Source: Amoebophrya sp. A120 (lineage: Eukaryota; Sar; Dinophyceae; Syndiniales; Amoebophryaceae). Taken from it: a DNA stretch of 64,000 nt. Under the pieces are notes generated by a model, which saw nothing but the letters and a program-made list of their open reading frames with translations, had not been told where the DNA came from and did not search any database. The stretch lies in assembly GCA_905178155.1 (NCBI GenBank), contig CAJINV010000003.1, positions 6,105,985 to 6,169,984 on the forward strand, written 5' to 3'. Position 1 is the stretch's first letter; each line of letters opens with the position of its first letter. A program made the translations under genes and the position numbers. Below, piece after piece: positions 11,201 through 21,516 of this stretch.

Positions 11201-14164
11201 CACCCCCTGCTTCGATACCATGTCGAGCCAGAGTGCGCCCATGACGATCCCCAAGGTGATCGTGCACCAGTCCAGAAAGTTCCACTTGTCTCGCAGGTAG
11301 TCGAGCAGATAGCTGTTTCTTCGCGCCTTCAGCACTTCGAACAGCTCTTGCTGAAACAGCATGAAAATCATGCTCATCCAGATGATGTCCGGGAGGTAGT
11401 AGGCGAAGTTCGGATACAGGTTGGCGGAAGTGGCAGCAACCTGGATCGACTTCTGCATGTACCCGCCGTCCTCGAAGGTGAAGCGAACCTTCAGGTTGGC
11501 GAACAGGCGCACCTGCGCGTTGAAGAAGGCCGCCTGGAACTCCAGCCACTCGGTGTTCTCGTCGATCCAGCGGTTCGGCACCAGCAAATGCTCCACCTCC
11601 TCCAGTGCGCCGCCTGCCGCGGACAGGCGGCGCCCGACGTCGAAGTAGGCCTCGAAGATCCCGCTCTTCCCCGCAACGGGCTGAAAGGGGAGGTTGCGCG
11701 CAGTGGTGCCGGGCCCGTACGCCTCGGTGAGGGGAATCTCGGACCGGCACTGCATGTCGTACCAGGCGTTCAAATCCGTGTTCACTGGGCACCCCGAGGA
11801 TTTGAGTTTTTGTTGCTGCAAACGCACGCCGCCAATCAGCTGGTTGAACAGCATCAAACGTCCGGGTCGGTCGGAGGCGGCCTTCGGGGGTGGGTTCCCG
11901 GCCAAGACCGAAGCAAGCTCCACATCCTGGAACGTCAGCTGGTTTTCGCGCCATATTACCTTGATGGCAAAAGATACGTTCATCTTGTTCACAGTGTCAA
12001 TCTCATTCTTCAATACACTCTGAAGCGGCGACATCGCGGTTCGCGTATTTTTCACCGCGTTCCGCCGAATCTTGCGCAAATGGAGCAAAGTAAAAAGAAG
12101 AGCATGCCTTCCACTTCGTGTTTTTGGGTTTGCGTTTGCGTTTGGCTATCATGGCGCAAAGAGTAATATAAGAAAAATACTGGTAGGAGGCCGTGCTGTA
12201 GCCAAAACCAAGAGTCGGCGACTGAAATGACTTGGTCCCACGTGGTGATGTTTAGTGTGAGCTTGCTCGCATCCCCAATCTCGTTCAGCTTGTCTTGTAT
12301 CCTGAGTAAAAACGTACGCACGCCAGAGTTGTAATGCAGATTTGCAAAGACAGGAAGACTTGTAATGCGCATCACCATGAGAGCCATTTCCAATCGTGTT
12401 TTGGCATTTGTGATGCTGTGAACAGGATGAGCCGATGAATCTGTGATGCGGCTGCACTTGCTAACCTGCACTACACTGCAGAGTGCAACTTGTCATGCGT
12501 GACTCACAAAACTCCTAGGTTTGTGTTGCAAAATCCCCATCCTGACTCTGGTGTGGGTACGTTTTTCCTCTCAATATCTTGAAATATTTGTTCCCTGGTG
12601 CTTTGCATGGCGAATTCGGTGTAGGTTTGTCCGTCAACCATACCGGCGATTCGATGCACGGATACTTGTTGATCTTGGTCCAGAAATGCGAATTGAGACA
12701 TATCAAGGGCAGACTCGCAGCCCCGCAGCTTCGCCACGCCGCGGTCGAGCGCCTCCCGAGGCTGGCAGTTGCAATCGCAGTGCATTTGCACTACCTGTGG
12801 AGGACGATTTCAAACGCAGTATGAGTGACAACACGCATACTGGTAGTAGTTGTATCAAGCAGTAGTTCTAGTTGTACAAATTTTCAATACGCATTATTTT
12901 TGCTTCTAAATCAATTATGAGCTTCTACTTCTCAAAGTGGTACCGTCTCTTGCGTGGATCCTTCGATGGCGGGCGCGTTCCCTAGTGAATATCAGATGCA
13001 AAAAATATGTCATGGTCTGGAAGAGTACAAGGCTTGTGACGCACCAGCTTTTTTTTGTATATTCATGAAGCAGCTTTATCTAGTATCATGACCCAGAAGC
13101 AGAAGGTTTGGAATGTTGCGAGCCGTGGCATCACAAGTTGAGAGGATCCCCGACCCCGATGCCTATCCTGTACGAGAAATCTCGTCTCCAAGTGACCCAC
13201 AGCCAGTGGGTGGCTTTTGCTACTCATTCAATACAGATTTTCATTTTTGTGTCGCTGTCGACCTCGTCTAGCATTAATACAGACGCGGCGTTTATTTCCA
13301 GAGCCAGACGACATATTTGCAATGCATAGTAAAGGGTGTGCGACAATTCCAGAGACGGAGTCAGCGAGCGTGCGTTTCACCGAGAAGGTTTGCTCGACGT
13401 CGCCATGAAGCTGCACCAAGAGCACAAATGTCATCCACATTGCCAAGGTAAAGGGTATACCGCCTCCAGCTTCCAGAAACCACAGATAGGCATTTAAGAA
13501 CCTGTTTGTTCCGGGCAGTTTCTTCTTGTTTTGCTGAAAAAATGGCCGAGCTCCAAAAAAAAAGGCAGTTTGGTAGTACTTGCAAAGATTCAGCACAGCT
13601 GCTTAGTCCTGCCCATGGCTTACAAAAACGCGTTCATCCGGTTCCGGTAAGCAAGTCTCTAGGAGGCAAAAACAAAAAGCAAACCTTCAATGAGCAAATT
13701 TACGCAAACTTTGATTTTCAATCATTTTACGTGGAAACAAATTGTCTAGCAGTATACGAGAGCATCTCGCCCTTGCTCACGGAAACTCTCTCCGCCTCCT
13801 TTTCGCGCTTGCGGTACTGCTTGCCTCGAAGCCAAGGCAAGGTCCAATAAGGATGTGCGGCCAACTGCGTTCGGTCGCGGTCAATGTCTTCACTGCTGCC
13901 ACCCCAGGACGAATCGTCTTCATCACTGAGGTGTCCCTCGTCGAAACTTTCCTCGTCCTCATCATCACCTGGCGACCCAGTCGGTGATTTACCATTGCTG
14001 GGACTGGATCCCCCGAAGGTCTCGTCGAGCGGCACACTACCGGGCAGCGTCGCGGGATTCTCTCCCTCCCCGCCGACGGGCGATGCTGCACCGTCGTCAC
14101 CCGGCTCATCGGCGGCGGTTTCTGCCTCGGGATCCACTTTTTTCGCTCTTGAAAAAAGACCCAT
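8243..14164 (-). CDS. Polycystin-2-like (TRPP/PKD2 family) cation channel, multi-exon
   Basis: Product: a six-TM polycystin channel. The start is ATG 14164 (MGLFSRAKK, then an acidic serine-rich N-terminus). Exons I can phase: 13533-13327 (TM1), 12982-12944, 12794-12568, 12301-12181, 12070-11135, 10645 to about 10582, 10211-9761, 9511-8724 and 8533-8243. The extracellular polycystin domain shows LIGGVRL and RWIDENTEWLEFQAAFFNAQ; S5-pore-S6 shows YLSVVDMVHYLL, SFLAILGEFDFNEM and FILLNLLIALIFDHY. The C-terminus is a long charged, helical tail with likely coiled coil. Introns at 9512-9760 and 8534-8723 are GT-AG; four others contain introner-like elements. Not resolved: the joins between the N-terminal exon and TM1 and between 10582 and 10211. 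Channel function in a ciliary or plasma membrane is inferred from family. Confidence 0.9.
10374..10581. mobile_element. Introner-like element, family 2 copy A (208 bp)
   Basis: The ends are inverted repeats: the left reads TATCCCACGAAAAAACTG and the right, on the other strand, TATCGCAAAAAAAAACTG. AATCT lies directly outside each end (10369-10373 and 10582-10586), a 5 bp target-site duplication. By eye about 85-90 percent of bases match copy B at 35438-35646 read on the opposite strand. It sits at the 5' edge of the intron before the polycystin pore exon. Confidence 0.88.
10647..11130. mobile_element. Introner-like element, family 1 copy A (484 bp)
   Basis: Both ends carry the same inverted repeat of about 35 bases, with core TGTCTGGGTCTGGAAGA. 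The TSD TTGCC lies at 10642-10646 and 11131-11135. Reading the gene strand, the intron can be placed as GC...AG (11134 to 10646), which joins FVA to TSSIESYHDQW in frame. The interior has no long ORF, so the element is non-autonomous. It is the longest family 1 copy in the window. Confidence 0.9.
12304..12566. mobile_element. Introner-like element, family 5 (263 bp)
   Basis: The inverted ends are GTACGTTTTTCCT on the right and a matching AGTAAAAACGTACGCACG on the left, about 26 bases with few mismatches (core ACTCTGGTGTGGGTACG). A 3 bp AGG/CCT direct repeat flanks it. Placing the intron from 12567 to 12302 gives GA...AG ends and an in-frame join DIERIQDKLNE. A GT-AG alternative (donor inside the TIR, acceptor in the downstream exon) also keeps frame. 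Confidence 0.78.
12987..13326. mobile_element. Introner-like element, family 1 copy B, degenerate (about 340 bp)
   Basis: Left end AGATGCAAAAAATATGTC followed by GGTCTGGAAGAG; right end, inverted, GCATTGCAAATATGTC then GGCTCTGGAAA. These are recognisable but decayed family 1 termini. TAGT flanks both sides (12983-12986, 13327-13330). A GC-AG intron (13325 to 12982) keeps frame and leaves a downstream exon of only 13 codons. Confidence 0.75.
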
Positions 14165-17100
14165 TTTGTTCGGAAGACCCTTGATATTCGCTCGCAGCCG
14201 TCCACTTCCCACCGAGATGAAGAACGGCGAACGATTTATGACACCCTTTCGCCTGAAGGAAGAACTTGTTTTCCCTCGCAGCGAAAGTCGAAGATGCCCG
14301 GCTCAGGCGGTTGCTGGTGTCTGGTGGTGGGTAGCTTCAAATTCATGATGGAGGTATCGGCAGTCTGACCGGTAGAAGGAGTGGTCTGCGTCCCAGTGGC
14401 GGCGATAACCTTCTGGGATTGAACAAAGAACAGACGATCTGTAGCCACAGGCGGATAACCAGAACGAGAACAGGATGGAATACACTTATAATGTCTTTAC
14501 TTTTGGTCACTTCAAATTCAAAAAAAGCACCTTTACTCTTCTTCCGAAATATTCTAGGCTGCTCTCGGCAGGCGCTACACGCTAAGGAAATAAAGGGAAA
14601 AGGACATGTTATAGGCTTTTGATAGGGTCCTGAATCATAACCATATCGATACATATTACACACGGACAACATGCGCCACCAAAAATGATGAAAGTGAAGT
14701 TTCTAAGTAGCGATGATCCTGCCACTTTCGAATTGTCGAGCCTACCTCAGTCGATAGTACCATTCACGAACAAAGCGATAGATTCTCTCTCCAACACTCT
14801 AGGTCGATTTCTCGAGGACTCTCACCCTCCATTATTTTCGCGCAGGAAGACGAAGATCATGCAGACACTGTCGCTGTACTTTTAACGGTCTTTGCATAAA
14901 GCGCGATTGCGACAAAACCCATTCATCATTCTCATTGTCATTGGCTGTCTACCGAAATAACAATCATCATGTCTTAAGCACCGGACTGGACGAGACTCGA
15001 AGTAAACAGCGCGCTATTGCGGTTGACTTTATCTCAACATAAAAGATGTCGACTTTTCTTTGTGTAGGTTCGTGGCGCAACAACGGTCGTGTGCGAGTTG
15101 CGTCATGGTTTTTGGATTTGTTTTTGTGTATACAAGTATTGACAACAAACGCAGGACTACAACTGTTCTAACGAAAATAGTTATTTTTGGATGAGTTTCT
15201 TAGATATTGATATTGTCTTTATGTCCACTTGTACTTTTACTTTTTGATATTCATGCCTTTGGTGCTGCCCACGCTTTATCGTCTTCGTATCACTCCACCT
15301 GCAGATACCTCTGAATCTTCATGCTCACAAACCCTACGTGTAAAAATAAGGCCGCGTTTCTTCCGGCGTAAGACAAGTAGATGACTATCATACATTGGTG
15401 GCCCTATTCATAATAGCGATTTGCGGTTAAGAAAAAGGAAAACTTTTGGAGCCTTACTCGGCGTCAACAACGTCGAGCAAGGTGTTGAACGTGCGAGGCT
15501 GGGCCATTCCATCAGCATAAATTTTGACATTGACAGGCTAACGGAAAATTATACAGTGGAAAAAGAGTTACTTTTCTTTTATCTTTGCGCAAGCGCAAGG
15601 AAAAGAATGATCAACGTCATCTATTTCAACACGGCTCTGCACCGCACTTACGAGCAGTTTCTCGAGGACGAAGCATTCGTCAGTATATTATGATACAAAT
15701 AAGGCTGAGCGGGTTCTTCTTCGCAGTTGTATAGTAAAGTATGTAGAAGTCCTGCTACTCGCGTTCTTTAGATTTGGTGATTATCATGTGTCGTTCTGAC
15801 GGCTATGCTGAACACAATCGTCCGAGCGCACACGTCAACACTATCCACACGGTGCTCGTCTGTGCTCTACTTTTTACGGAGATGAACTACCGCGGATAAT
15901 AGAGACGACATTGAAACACGAGATTCTAACTCTTCATGATCAACTATAAAAAAATCAATACATCATACGAAGTATAAGTAAGTAAATGTCACTACAGGGC
16001 AACTCTCGTTCAAACCAAAAATCACGTTGCCGGGGGCGCGAATTATAGCGACCAAGAATGTGTCAGAGCTGATCTTCTTCATCGCCGGATCCAAATTTAC
16101 ATCAACCGTCGAGAAATAAACGTACAAATGGAAAAAATGGTGCCACTTGTTAGGAGCGTTTGCGTTCACCACGTTCTTTTGCGAAATCGCAACCAATACA
16201 ATCCGATGGCATTCCTGCTTTCTGCTGTTTTATGGTAGATCAAGTTCTTCATGAGGCCTGAAAGAAGAACCAGGGAAGGAGGTTTTTGGACTTTGAAAAT
16301 TTTGCACGTAAAGCAAGCTAGTTAGTAGCGCGGTGAAAAGGCGACAGCTACGACATGTATATTTTTACGTAAATCTTCTGTGTAGTATTGCTATCTTCGA
16401 AAATGTTGAAAAGCATTTAAAGAACCAAAATCATCACACGGTGTTGGTATTATTTATAGGCAGTGCAAGCACCACACACCAATGAGCAGTATTGAGGCAG
16501 TGGTCGGTCCTCCGTGTGGGTAGTAGGCGTAAGGAAGAGCGCCGTCCTCTAGTGGTCTAGGGCCGCGGTCTTGTATCATTTCTATCGTAAGATCTAGGTC
16601 CGGTATTAATCGCAAGATCTAGAGCCGCGGTGTTGACCACGGCGCATGATCTCTATACAGTTGTATTGAAGATGCGAGTCAAGTAACATCTTTGTCTTTC
16701 GAAGCACAGTGACAGACAACCGTGTTGATGTCAGCCGTACCTCTAGTCTTGGTCTGACTCCTCTATGTACTATGTATCAACTAGCCTTCTTGGTTGCTGC
16801 AATCAGAAACCTCCAGGCAAAATAAGAAGGGGGGAGGGCTTTGGGTAAAAAAAAGTCTCAAGGAAAAAAGTAACTTATTTTGTCAGGAATACGGCATTGC
16901 TTTTATATGCTGTTCATACACTTGCACTTCTCAAGCAGCCGGAACCGGTAGCTGCGTAGGAGGCAAATGCAAAACGAAATGTCTCTTGGAGCTGCACCGA
17001 TTCGGTGTGCTTGCACTGTTCCAGGTCGTGCATGTGGACCACTAAACTGGTACGACGTTGAGACAAAGAAAAGGGCTCTAGTACTTCTTTGTCAGAATAA

Positions 17101-17328
17101 CAAATCTTCTAGCATCTTCTCTTCAGTATGTTAGCTTTCTCTTTCCCAACGTTCTCACTCGACACTGTTCCGTAGCAGTCGCCTTCGAATAACCGCACGG
17201 GCCACGCAATCGAAATTCTGCCCTGTTCGAGAAAATTCCGATCATCCTTTGTCTCTCTGCTATATTTCTTGCTCTTTTTGGTCCTCGTGCCACCTCATTA
17301 TTCGGTTTGAAGTAGTACTCACCACTTC
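14165..17328. other. 3.2 kb intergenic region, nothing recognised
   Basis: AT-rich with short ORFs only. A minus frame at 14236-14448 could be 5' exon material for the polycystin but has no supporting motif. A tRNA-like TAGTGGTCTAGG at 16553 does not fold into a full tRNA. Confidence 0.5.
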
Positions 17329-20300
17329 TTATTGGTAGATAATGTGTTTCTTGCCGTCCACATTATCCGCGTCACGAATTATTCTGCACAAGTTACAGGA
17401 TGAACAGCCGGGGCGGGCTTCTACTCGATGAGATACACACACAGCCGGCGACCATGGTGGAGCCGGAGGTGGAGGAGGAGAGTCGGAAGAAGAATACACA
17501 TCATGGTCCGCCGGCAATCTCGGGCTAGTCATCGGCGGAGGAGGGAACGGATCATGTTCCGCTGAGCCGCAACCACTCGTGGTCCCGGGAGTAGAGGACG
17601 AAGCTTGTTCGGTTGAGGCGGAGCCGGAACCACTCGCCGCTGCACCAGAGGACGAAGCTGCAGCTGCGGAACCGGAAAGAGGAGCGGCGTCTTCATCTGG
17701 AGTATCTTCACTAGTTGTATCAGGAGTCTGGTGCTCTACCAGCATCCCCCGATAGTTGTGGCTTGCTGACCGAGGCCGTTGCTTGTCTCGAAATCTTCCG
17801 TAGGAGTCTTTCCACGAGCACAAATGGCAGCGGTTACAGTCTTTTCCGTCCTTGCAGCCCTTTTTTCTCCAGTTGTATTTACACGGAGGTTGGCAGGAAT
17901 GCGGGTGACCCAGCGAGCCGTTGGAGACGACATCGGTGTAGCCGTGCTCCTCCAACTCCACGCAGTTTTCATGAGGGCCGCCCCCCTGCCGCGACGTCGC
18001 GCTACTGGCCTGGTCGTGGGCCGTCAAGAACGAGGAGCTTTGGAAAACGTCACACGAGGAGCGCGACTCCAGCTGCGGGTCGTGGGGTCGTTGTTCCAGC
18101 GATTCATCTCGCTGCTGTCCTCGCTCCGCTCCCGTGATGATCTTTGGTTGTGCTGCCGTTGGTGGGGAGCTGCAGGAGGGCCTCGCCGCGACAGTCTGAG
18201 ACGAAATGCTGCTTGATGCCGGGCTCATCTTCGAGGGCGGCTTGGAAGTGCTCTCTGCCTGAGCCATCTTCTGCGTCGAGGAAGAGGACGCAGCTCCACC
18301 TGTCGCTGTGCTGGCGGTCGCAGAAGTTGGCGCACTGCTGCACTCGGATCCCCCTTGAAGAACTCGGTAAGAACCACGCTCGGTCTTCGTGGTGATAACG
18401 AGGCCGCGCAGACGATGCGTGGCGTCGTCCAGCCTCACTGTCTCTGATGTTGATGCACTAGCTCTTGCATCATCCACCACCCCGCGCTTGCTCTTCTTGA
18501 GCTTGTTGCGCAACATCGCAGTGGCTCGCGCGAGATCCCTGTCCGTGTTCTGCGCCGAACGTTCTTCGATGATCTGCAAGGCAACCTGTGCTTCGGCGTC
18601 GGAAAGCCGGTGCTCCAAATCGAAATCGCTTATGTGCTTCAGCATGTCGATAGTCTCGGACTTCAGTTGCTCGACGTCAGCAGGGATCATGATGTCTTCG
18701 TTCATTTGTTCCGTGATGGGTGCATTGTGCACATTATCTTGTTGGACTGTCATGCTGTTCGTTCTTGATGTCCGGGCAGGAAAATCACAATCAGCATCCT
18801 CGTCTAGGGTCTTTCGCTCCTGCACCAGTGCTGGAGGCGGTAAGGTACTGGAGGAGGAACAAGGTAGACCCGGCGGCGCCGCAAGAATAACCCCCTCCGT
18901 AAGATTATCATAGCCATCTTCTTTTCTCCTGTTCCCGCAAGCAGCAGTCATTGCTCCTTTCATGGTGCCACGAGACAAGCTGGGCTCCGCCGCCGGCTCC
19001 TTTTGGGGGTCATTCAGGGGCACGCGCACGCACGTCCACACCATTTTTCTGCCACAACTGCCGCTCGAACTGGCGGCAGCAGCTGATGTGTCCTCCACAC
19101 CTAGAAATGTTGACCCGTCTGAACCACTACTGGCGCTAGAAGGAGAAAACATCGCGGCATCGCGTAACCGCTGGCCCACGATGTAGGGGGGCGAGGGAGA
19201 GGAGGGCGGAGGGCTGTAGGCGGTCGCCGTGGTGGTCGTCGTGCTGGTGGAAGCAACGACGTTATTAATATCATCATCGACGTCCCCGCTGGTCGTGCCT
19301 GGCTCCTTTTTTAAACTTTCCATCAGTCCCTTGATGTTCTGGCCAGCAACATGATCAACCTGATCCCCTACTTGCTCCTCCACACACGACGGCCACATCC
19401 GGTGCTGCTGCTGCCAGCAGTTGGCGGCATCGGCAAGTTCCCAAAGAATAAACTTGCCCAGCGCTTCATCAACATTATCCATCATGGTGCCGACCTCAGC
19501 TTCACGGGACAGAACATCCTCCTGGCACTGCGGCGGAGGAGTCCGGATCGTCGCCGGCGTGCAGGGCATCGTCCTTGCGGAAACCTCCAGATCTTCGGGT
19601 AGACAGGAAGGGGGCGAACTCGTCTGATCGCGCGGCTGGTGCTGTTCTTGGACCTGGTGACGAACGAAGGCCGGAGTCGGGACGGTCAGGCAGTCTTCAT
19701 CGAAAAACTCGCCGTCTTCATTATCAGAGGGAAAGGTAATGGTAACGCACTTCCTGTAATAAGAAGGCTCGTCTTCTTCAATACCATCGGCATCGAGATC
19801 GACTTCCTCGTCCTCCTCTGGCAACGAAAACAAGCAGGAGTGTGATGGCCGCAATAATAATTCCTGACGAGGTTCTTGTCGTTGTTGGTGTAAAAATCCC
19901 GCGGTAGCAGTATCAGTATTTTTATGCCCCCCGACAGACTGCAAAAGTTGCTCTCGTTGTTGCTGGTCCTTAAGGCCTACTGCGGCCGCGGTACTACAGC
20001 TAGCAGCTTCTTCGGCCGGGAGCTGCCCCACACGTCGAAGACTTCTGCGTCTCGAAGAGTTCGCCGCGACCTGCCCCACACGTCGACGACTCTGCGCGCG
20101 GTCTTCTTGCTCTAGGAAGACCTGTAAAACGCCGCGGAGCATGTCAACCTCCCAGACGCTCCGCGGACCAGTTCTCTCGATGCGGTCGCGCAAGCAGCCC
20201 AGGGTTTGTATCGCAGCCTCCAGCTCCGGGGACGGTTCGCGCCCGGGTATTTTCTCCAGCTCTTGGTCGAGTAGATTTCGCTGCAGACGTTGAGCCTGCT

Positions 20301-21516
20301 GCAGACATGCCTCAGATACGTGTCGAAGTTCTTGCGAAGCGTTCTGCCAGTCGTGTGCCAGCTGTGCTCCGGCAGCTTCAGCCCGCTGCAGACGTGCCTC
20401 TGCTCCATGTAGAAGTTCTTGCAAAGCTTTCCGACAGTCGCCGGTGCCGGAAGCCGCGGGGGACGAGCGATCGGGAACGGCAACGGGATCGCGCAAGCCC
20501 GAGACATAATTACTATAATCCGGCGCCAAAAAGCGCTGCTCTTCGAACCGTTGAACGGTTCGGAGGGCTTCTCCGAATGCAACTTCTTGCTGCTCTTCGA
20601 ATCTTGGAACGGTTCGGACGGCTGCTCCGATCGCCAGTTCTTGCAGAGAGTCGTTGCCTTGCTGGTGGTGCAGTAGTTCTGACCATTCTTTTAGAAGTCC
20701 TTCCGCTTGCGAAGCTCGCTGAGGCTCCTCCTGCAGCCCGTGCCCGGGGTCGTCGTGTGTCCTCTGTGCTTCGGGGACAACGGCTTCGGTGGAGGTACTA
20801 GCGCCTCCGGGAAGATAAACCTCCGCAGACGAGCGATCGCGCAAAGCCGCTAAAGCACCACTATCCTGCGCCAGACGGCTCAGCTGCAGCTCTGCGCGCT
20901 GTTCTTGCCGTCTTCTTCTTCTTTCGCGTTGCAAAGCTCGCTGACGCAGCCTTCTCCTCCGCGCAGAGTCGTTCAGGCTTGCGAAGGCTTGGTTGCGCTG
21001 CTCGCCTAGTAGCGTCGCTTGCGAAGACTCGCCGAGGTCGCAGTCGTGCTGTGTCTGTGCAGCTGGTGTCTGGGGGGCGGCTCCGGTGCTGCTGGTACTA
21101 CCTCTTCTAGTGCCATCCGTCTCCTGTGCTCCGGCTTCGGTGCTGGTAGTCATTGGTCTGTGCACTGTCCCGTCCTGTGCTCCGACAGTAGTTCCGGTGC
21201 TGGTGGTCATCTGTCTGTGCTCCGGAGGCTCCGAGACAACGGCGGACCACGAGGCTCCTGCAGCCCCGGGGGTCGGGTGCTCATGCTCAAACTGGTCTGG
21301 CGCTGGTCGCGGCAGCAAGAAAGAACCACGACGCCTGGATGATTGTCCTTTCGGGGCTGCCTTGCCTTTCGCAAGAATGGGTGCTCGACGTCCAACTGGC
21401 ACTGTTCCCGTTGTAGAGCCCATTACAACACAAGTTGTGACGCCACCAGCTGCTGCCAAAAACAAAATGGCAGCCACTGCCATCATCGTTCCGTTGATGG
21501 CTGTGAAGGATGGCAT
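17329..21516 (-). CDS. Large low-complexity protein with signal anchor and C-terminal CCCH zinc finger, 1395 aa
   Basis: One open frame from ATG 21516 to the stop at 17329. Residues 10-35 form a hydrophobic segment (MAVAAILFLAAAGGVTTCVV), likely a signal anchor. Most of the rest is serine-, glutamine- and glutamate-rich, with repeated RFEEQQ-like and helical stretches. Near residue 1210 is a compact cysteine/histidine cluster: HPHSCQPPCKYNWRKKGC followed by DGKDCNRCHLC. That spacing (C-x3-C, then C-x5-C-x2-CH-x-C) is the CCCH variant common in dinoflagellate RNA-associated proteins. A membrane anchor together with such a finger is unusual. No enzymatic domain was seen. Confidence 0.78.
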   Translation of the reverse strand: MPSFTAINGTMMAVAAILFLAAAGGVTTCVVMGSTTGTVPVGRRAPILAKGKAAPKGQSSRRRGSFLLPRPAPDQFEHEHPTPGAAGASWSAVVSEPPEHRQMTTSTGTTVGAQDGTVHRPMTTSTEAGAQETDGTRRGSTSSTGAAPQTPAAQTQHDCDLGESSQATLLGEQRNQAFASLNDSARRRRLRQRALQRERRRRRQEQRAELQLSRLAQDSGALAALRDRSSAEVYLPGGASTSTEAVVPEAQRTHDDPGHGLQEEPQRASQAEGLLKEWSELLHHQQGNDSLQELAIGAAVRTVPRFEEQQEVAFGEALRTVQRFEEQRFLAPDYSNYVSGLRDPVAVPDRSSPAASGTGDCRKALQELLHGAEARLQRAEAAGAQLAHDWQNASQELRHVSEACLQQAQRLQRNLLDQELEKIPGREPSPELEAAIQTLGCLRDRIERTGPRSVWEVDMLRGVLQVFLEQEDRAQSRRRVGQVAANSSRRRSLRRVGQLPAEEAASCSTAAAVGLKDQQQREQLLQSVGGHKNTDTATAGFLHQQRQEPRQELLLRPSHSCLFSLPEEDEEVDLDADGIEEDEPSYYRKCVTITFPSDNEDGEFFDEDCLTVPTPAFVRHQVQEQHQPRDQTSSPPSCLPEDLEVSARTMPCTPATIRTPPPQCQEDVLSREAEVGTMMDNVDEALGKFILWELADAANCWQQQHRMWPSCVEEQVGDQVDHVAGQNIKGLMESLKKEPGTTSGDVDDDINNVVASTSTTTTTATAYSPPPSSPSPPYIVGQRLRDAAMFSPSSASSGSDGSTFLGVEDTSAAAASSSGSCGRKMVWTCVRVPLNDPQKEPAAEPSLSRGTMKGAMTAACGNRRKEDGYDNLTEGVILAAPPGLPCSSSSTLPPPALVQERKTLDEDADCDFPARTSRTNSMTVQQDNVHNAPITEQMNEDIMIPADVEQLKSETIDMLKHISDFDLEHRLSDAEAQVALQIIEERSAQNTDRDLARATAMLRNKLKKSKRGVVDDARASASTSETVRLDDATHRLRGLVITTKTERGSYRVLQGGSECSSAPTSATASTATGGAASSSSTQKMAQAESTSKPPSKMSPASSSISSQTVAARPSCSSPPTAAQPKIITGAERGQQRDESLEQRPHDPQLESRSSCDVFQSSSFLTAHDQASSATSRQGGGPHENCVELEEHGYTDVVSNGSLGHPHSCQPPCKYNWRKKGCKDGKDCNRCHLCSWKDSYGRFRDKQRPRSASHNYRGMLVEHQTPDTTSEDTPDEDAAPLSGSAAAASSSGAAASGSGSASTEQASSSTPGTTSGCGSAEHDPFPPPPMTSPRLPADHDVYSSSDSPPPPPAPPWSPAVCVSHRVEARPGCSSCNLCRIIRDADNVDGKKHIIYQ

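Noticed and set aside
16541-16640. tRNA-like TCCTCTAGTGGTCTAGG
   Set aside because: Only a D-arm-like string; no acceptor pairing, anticodon stem or T-arm follows.
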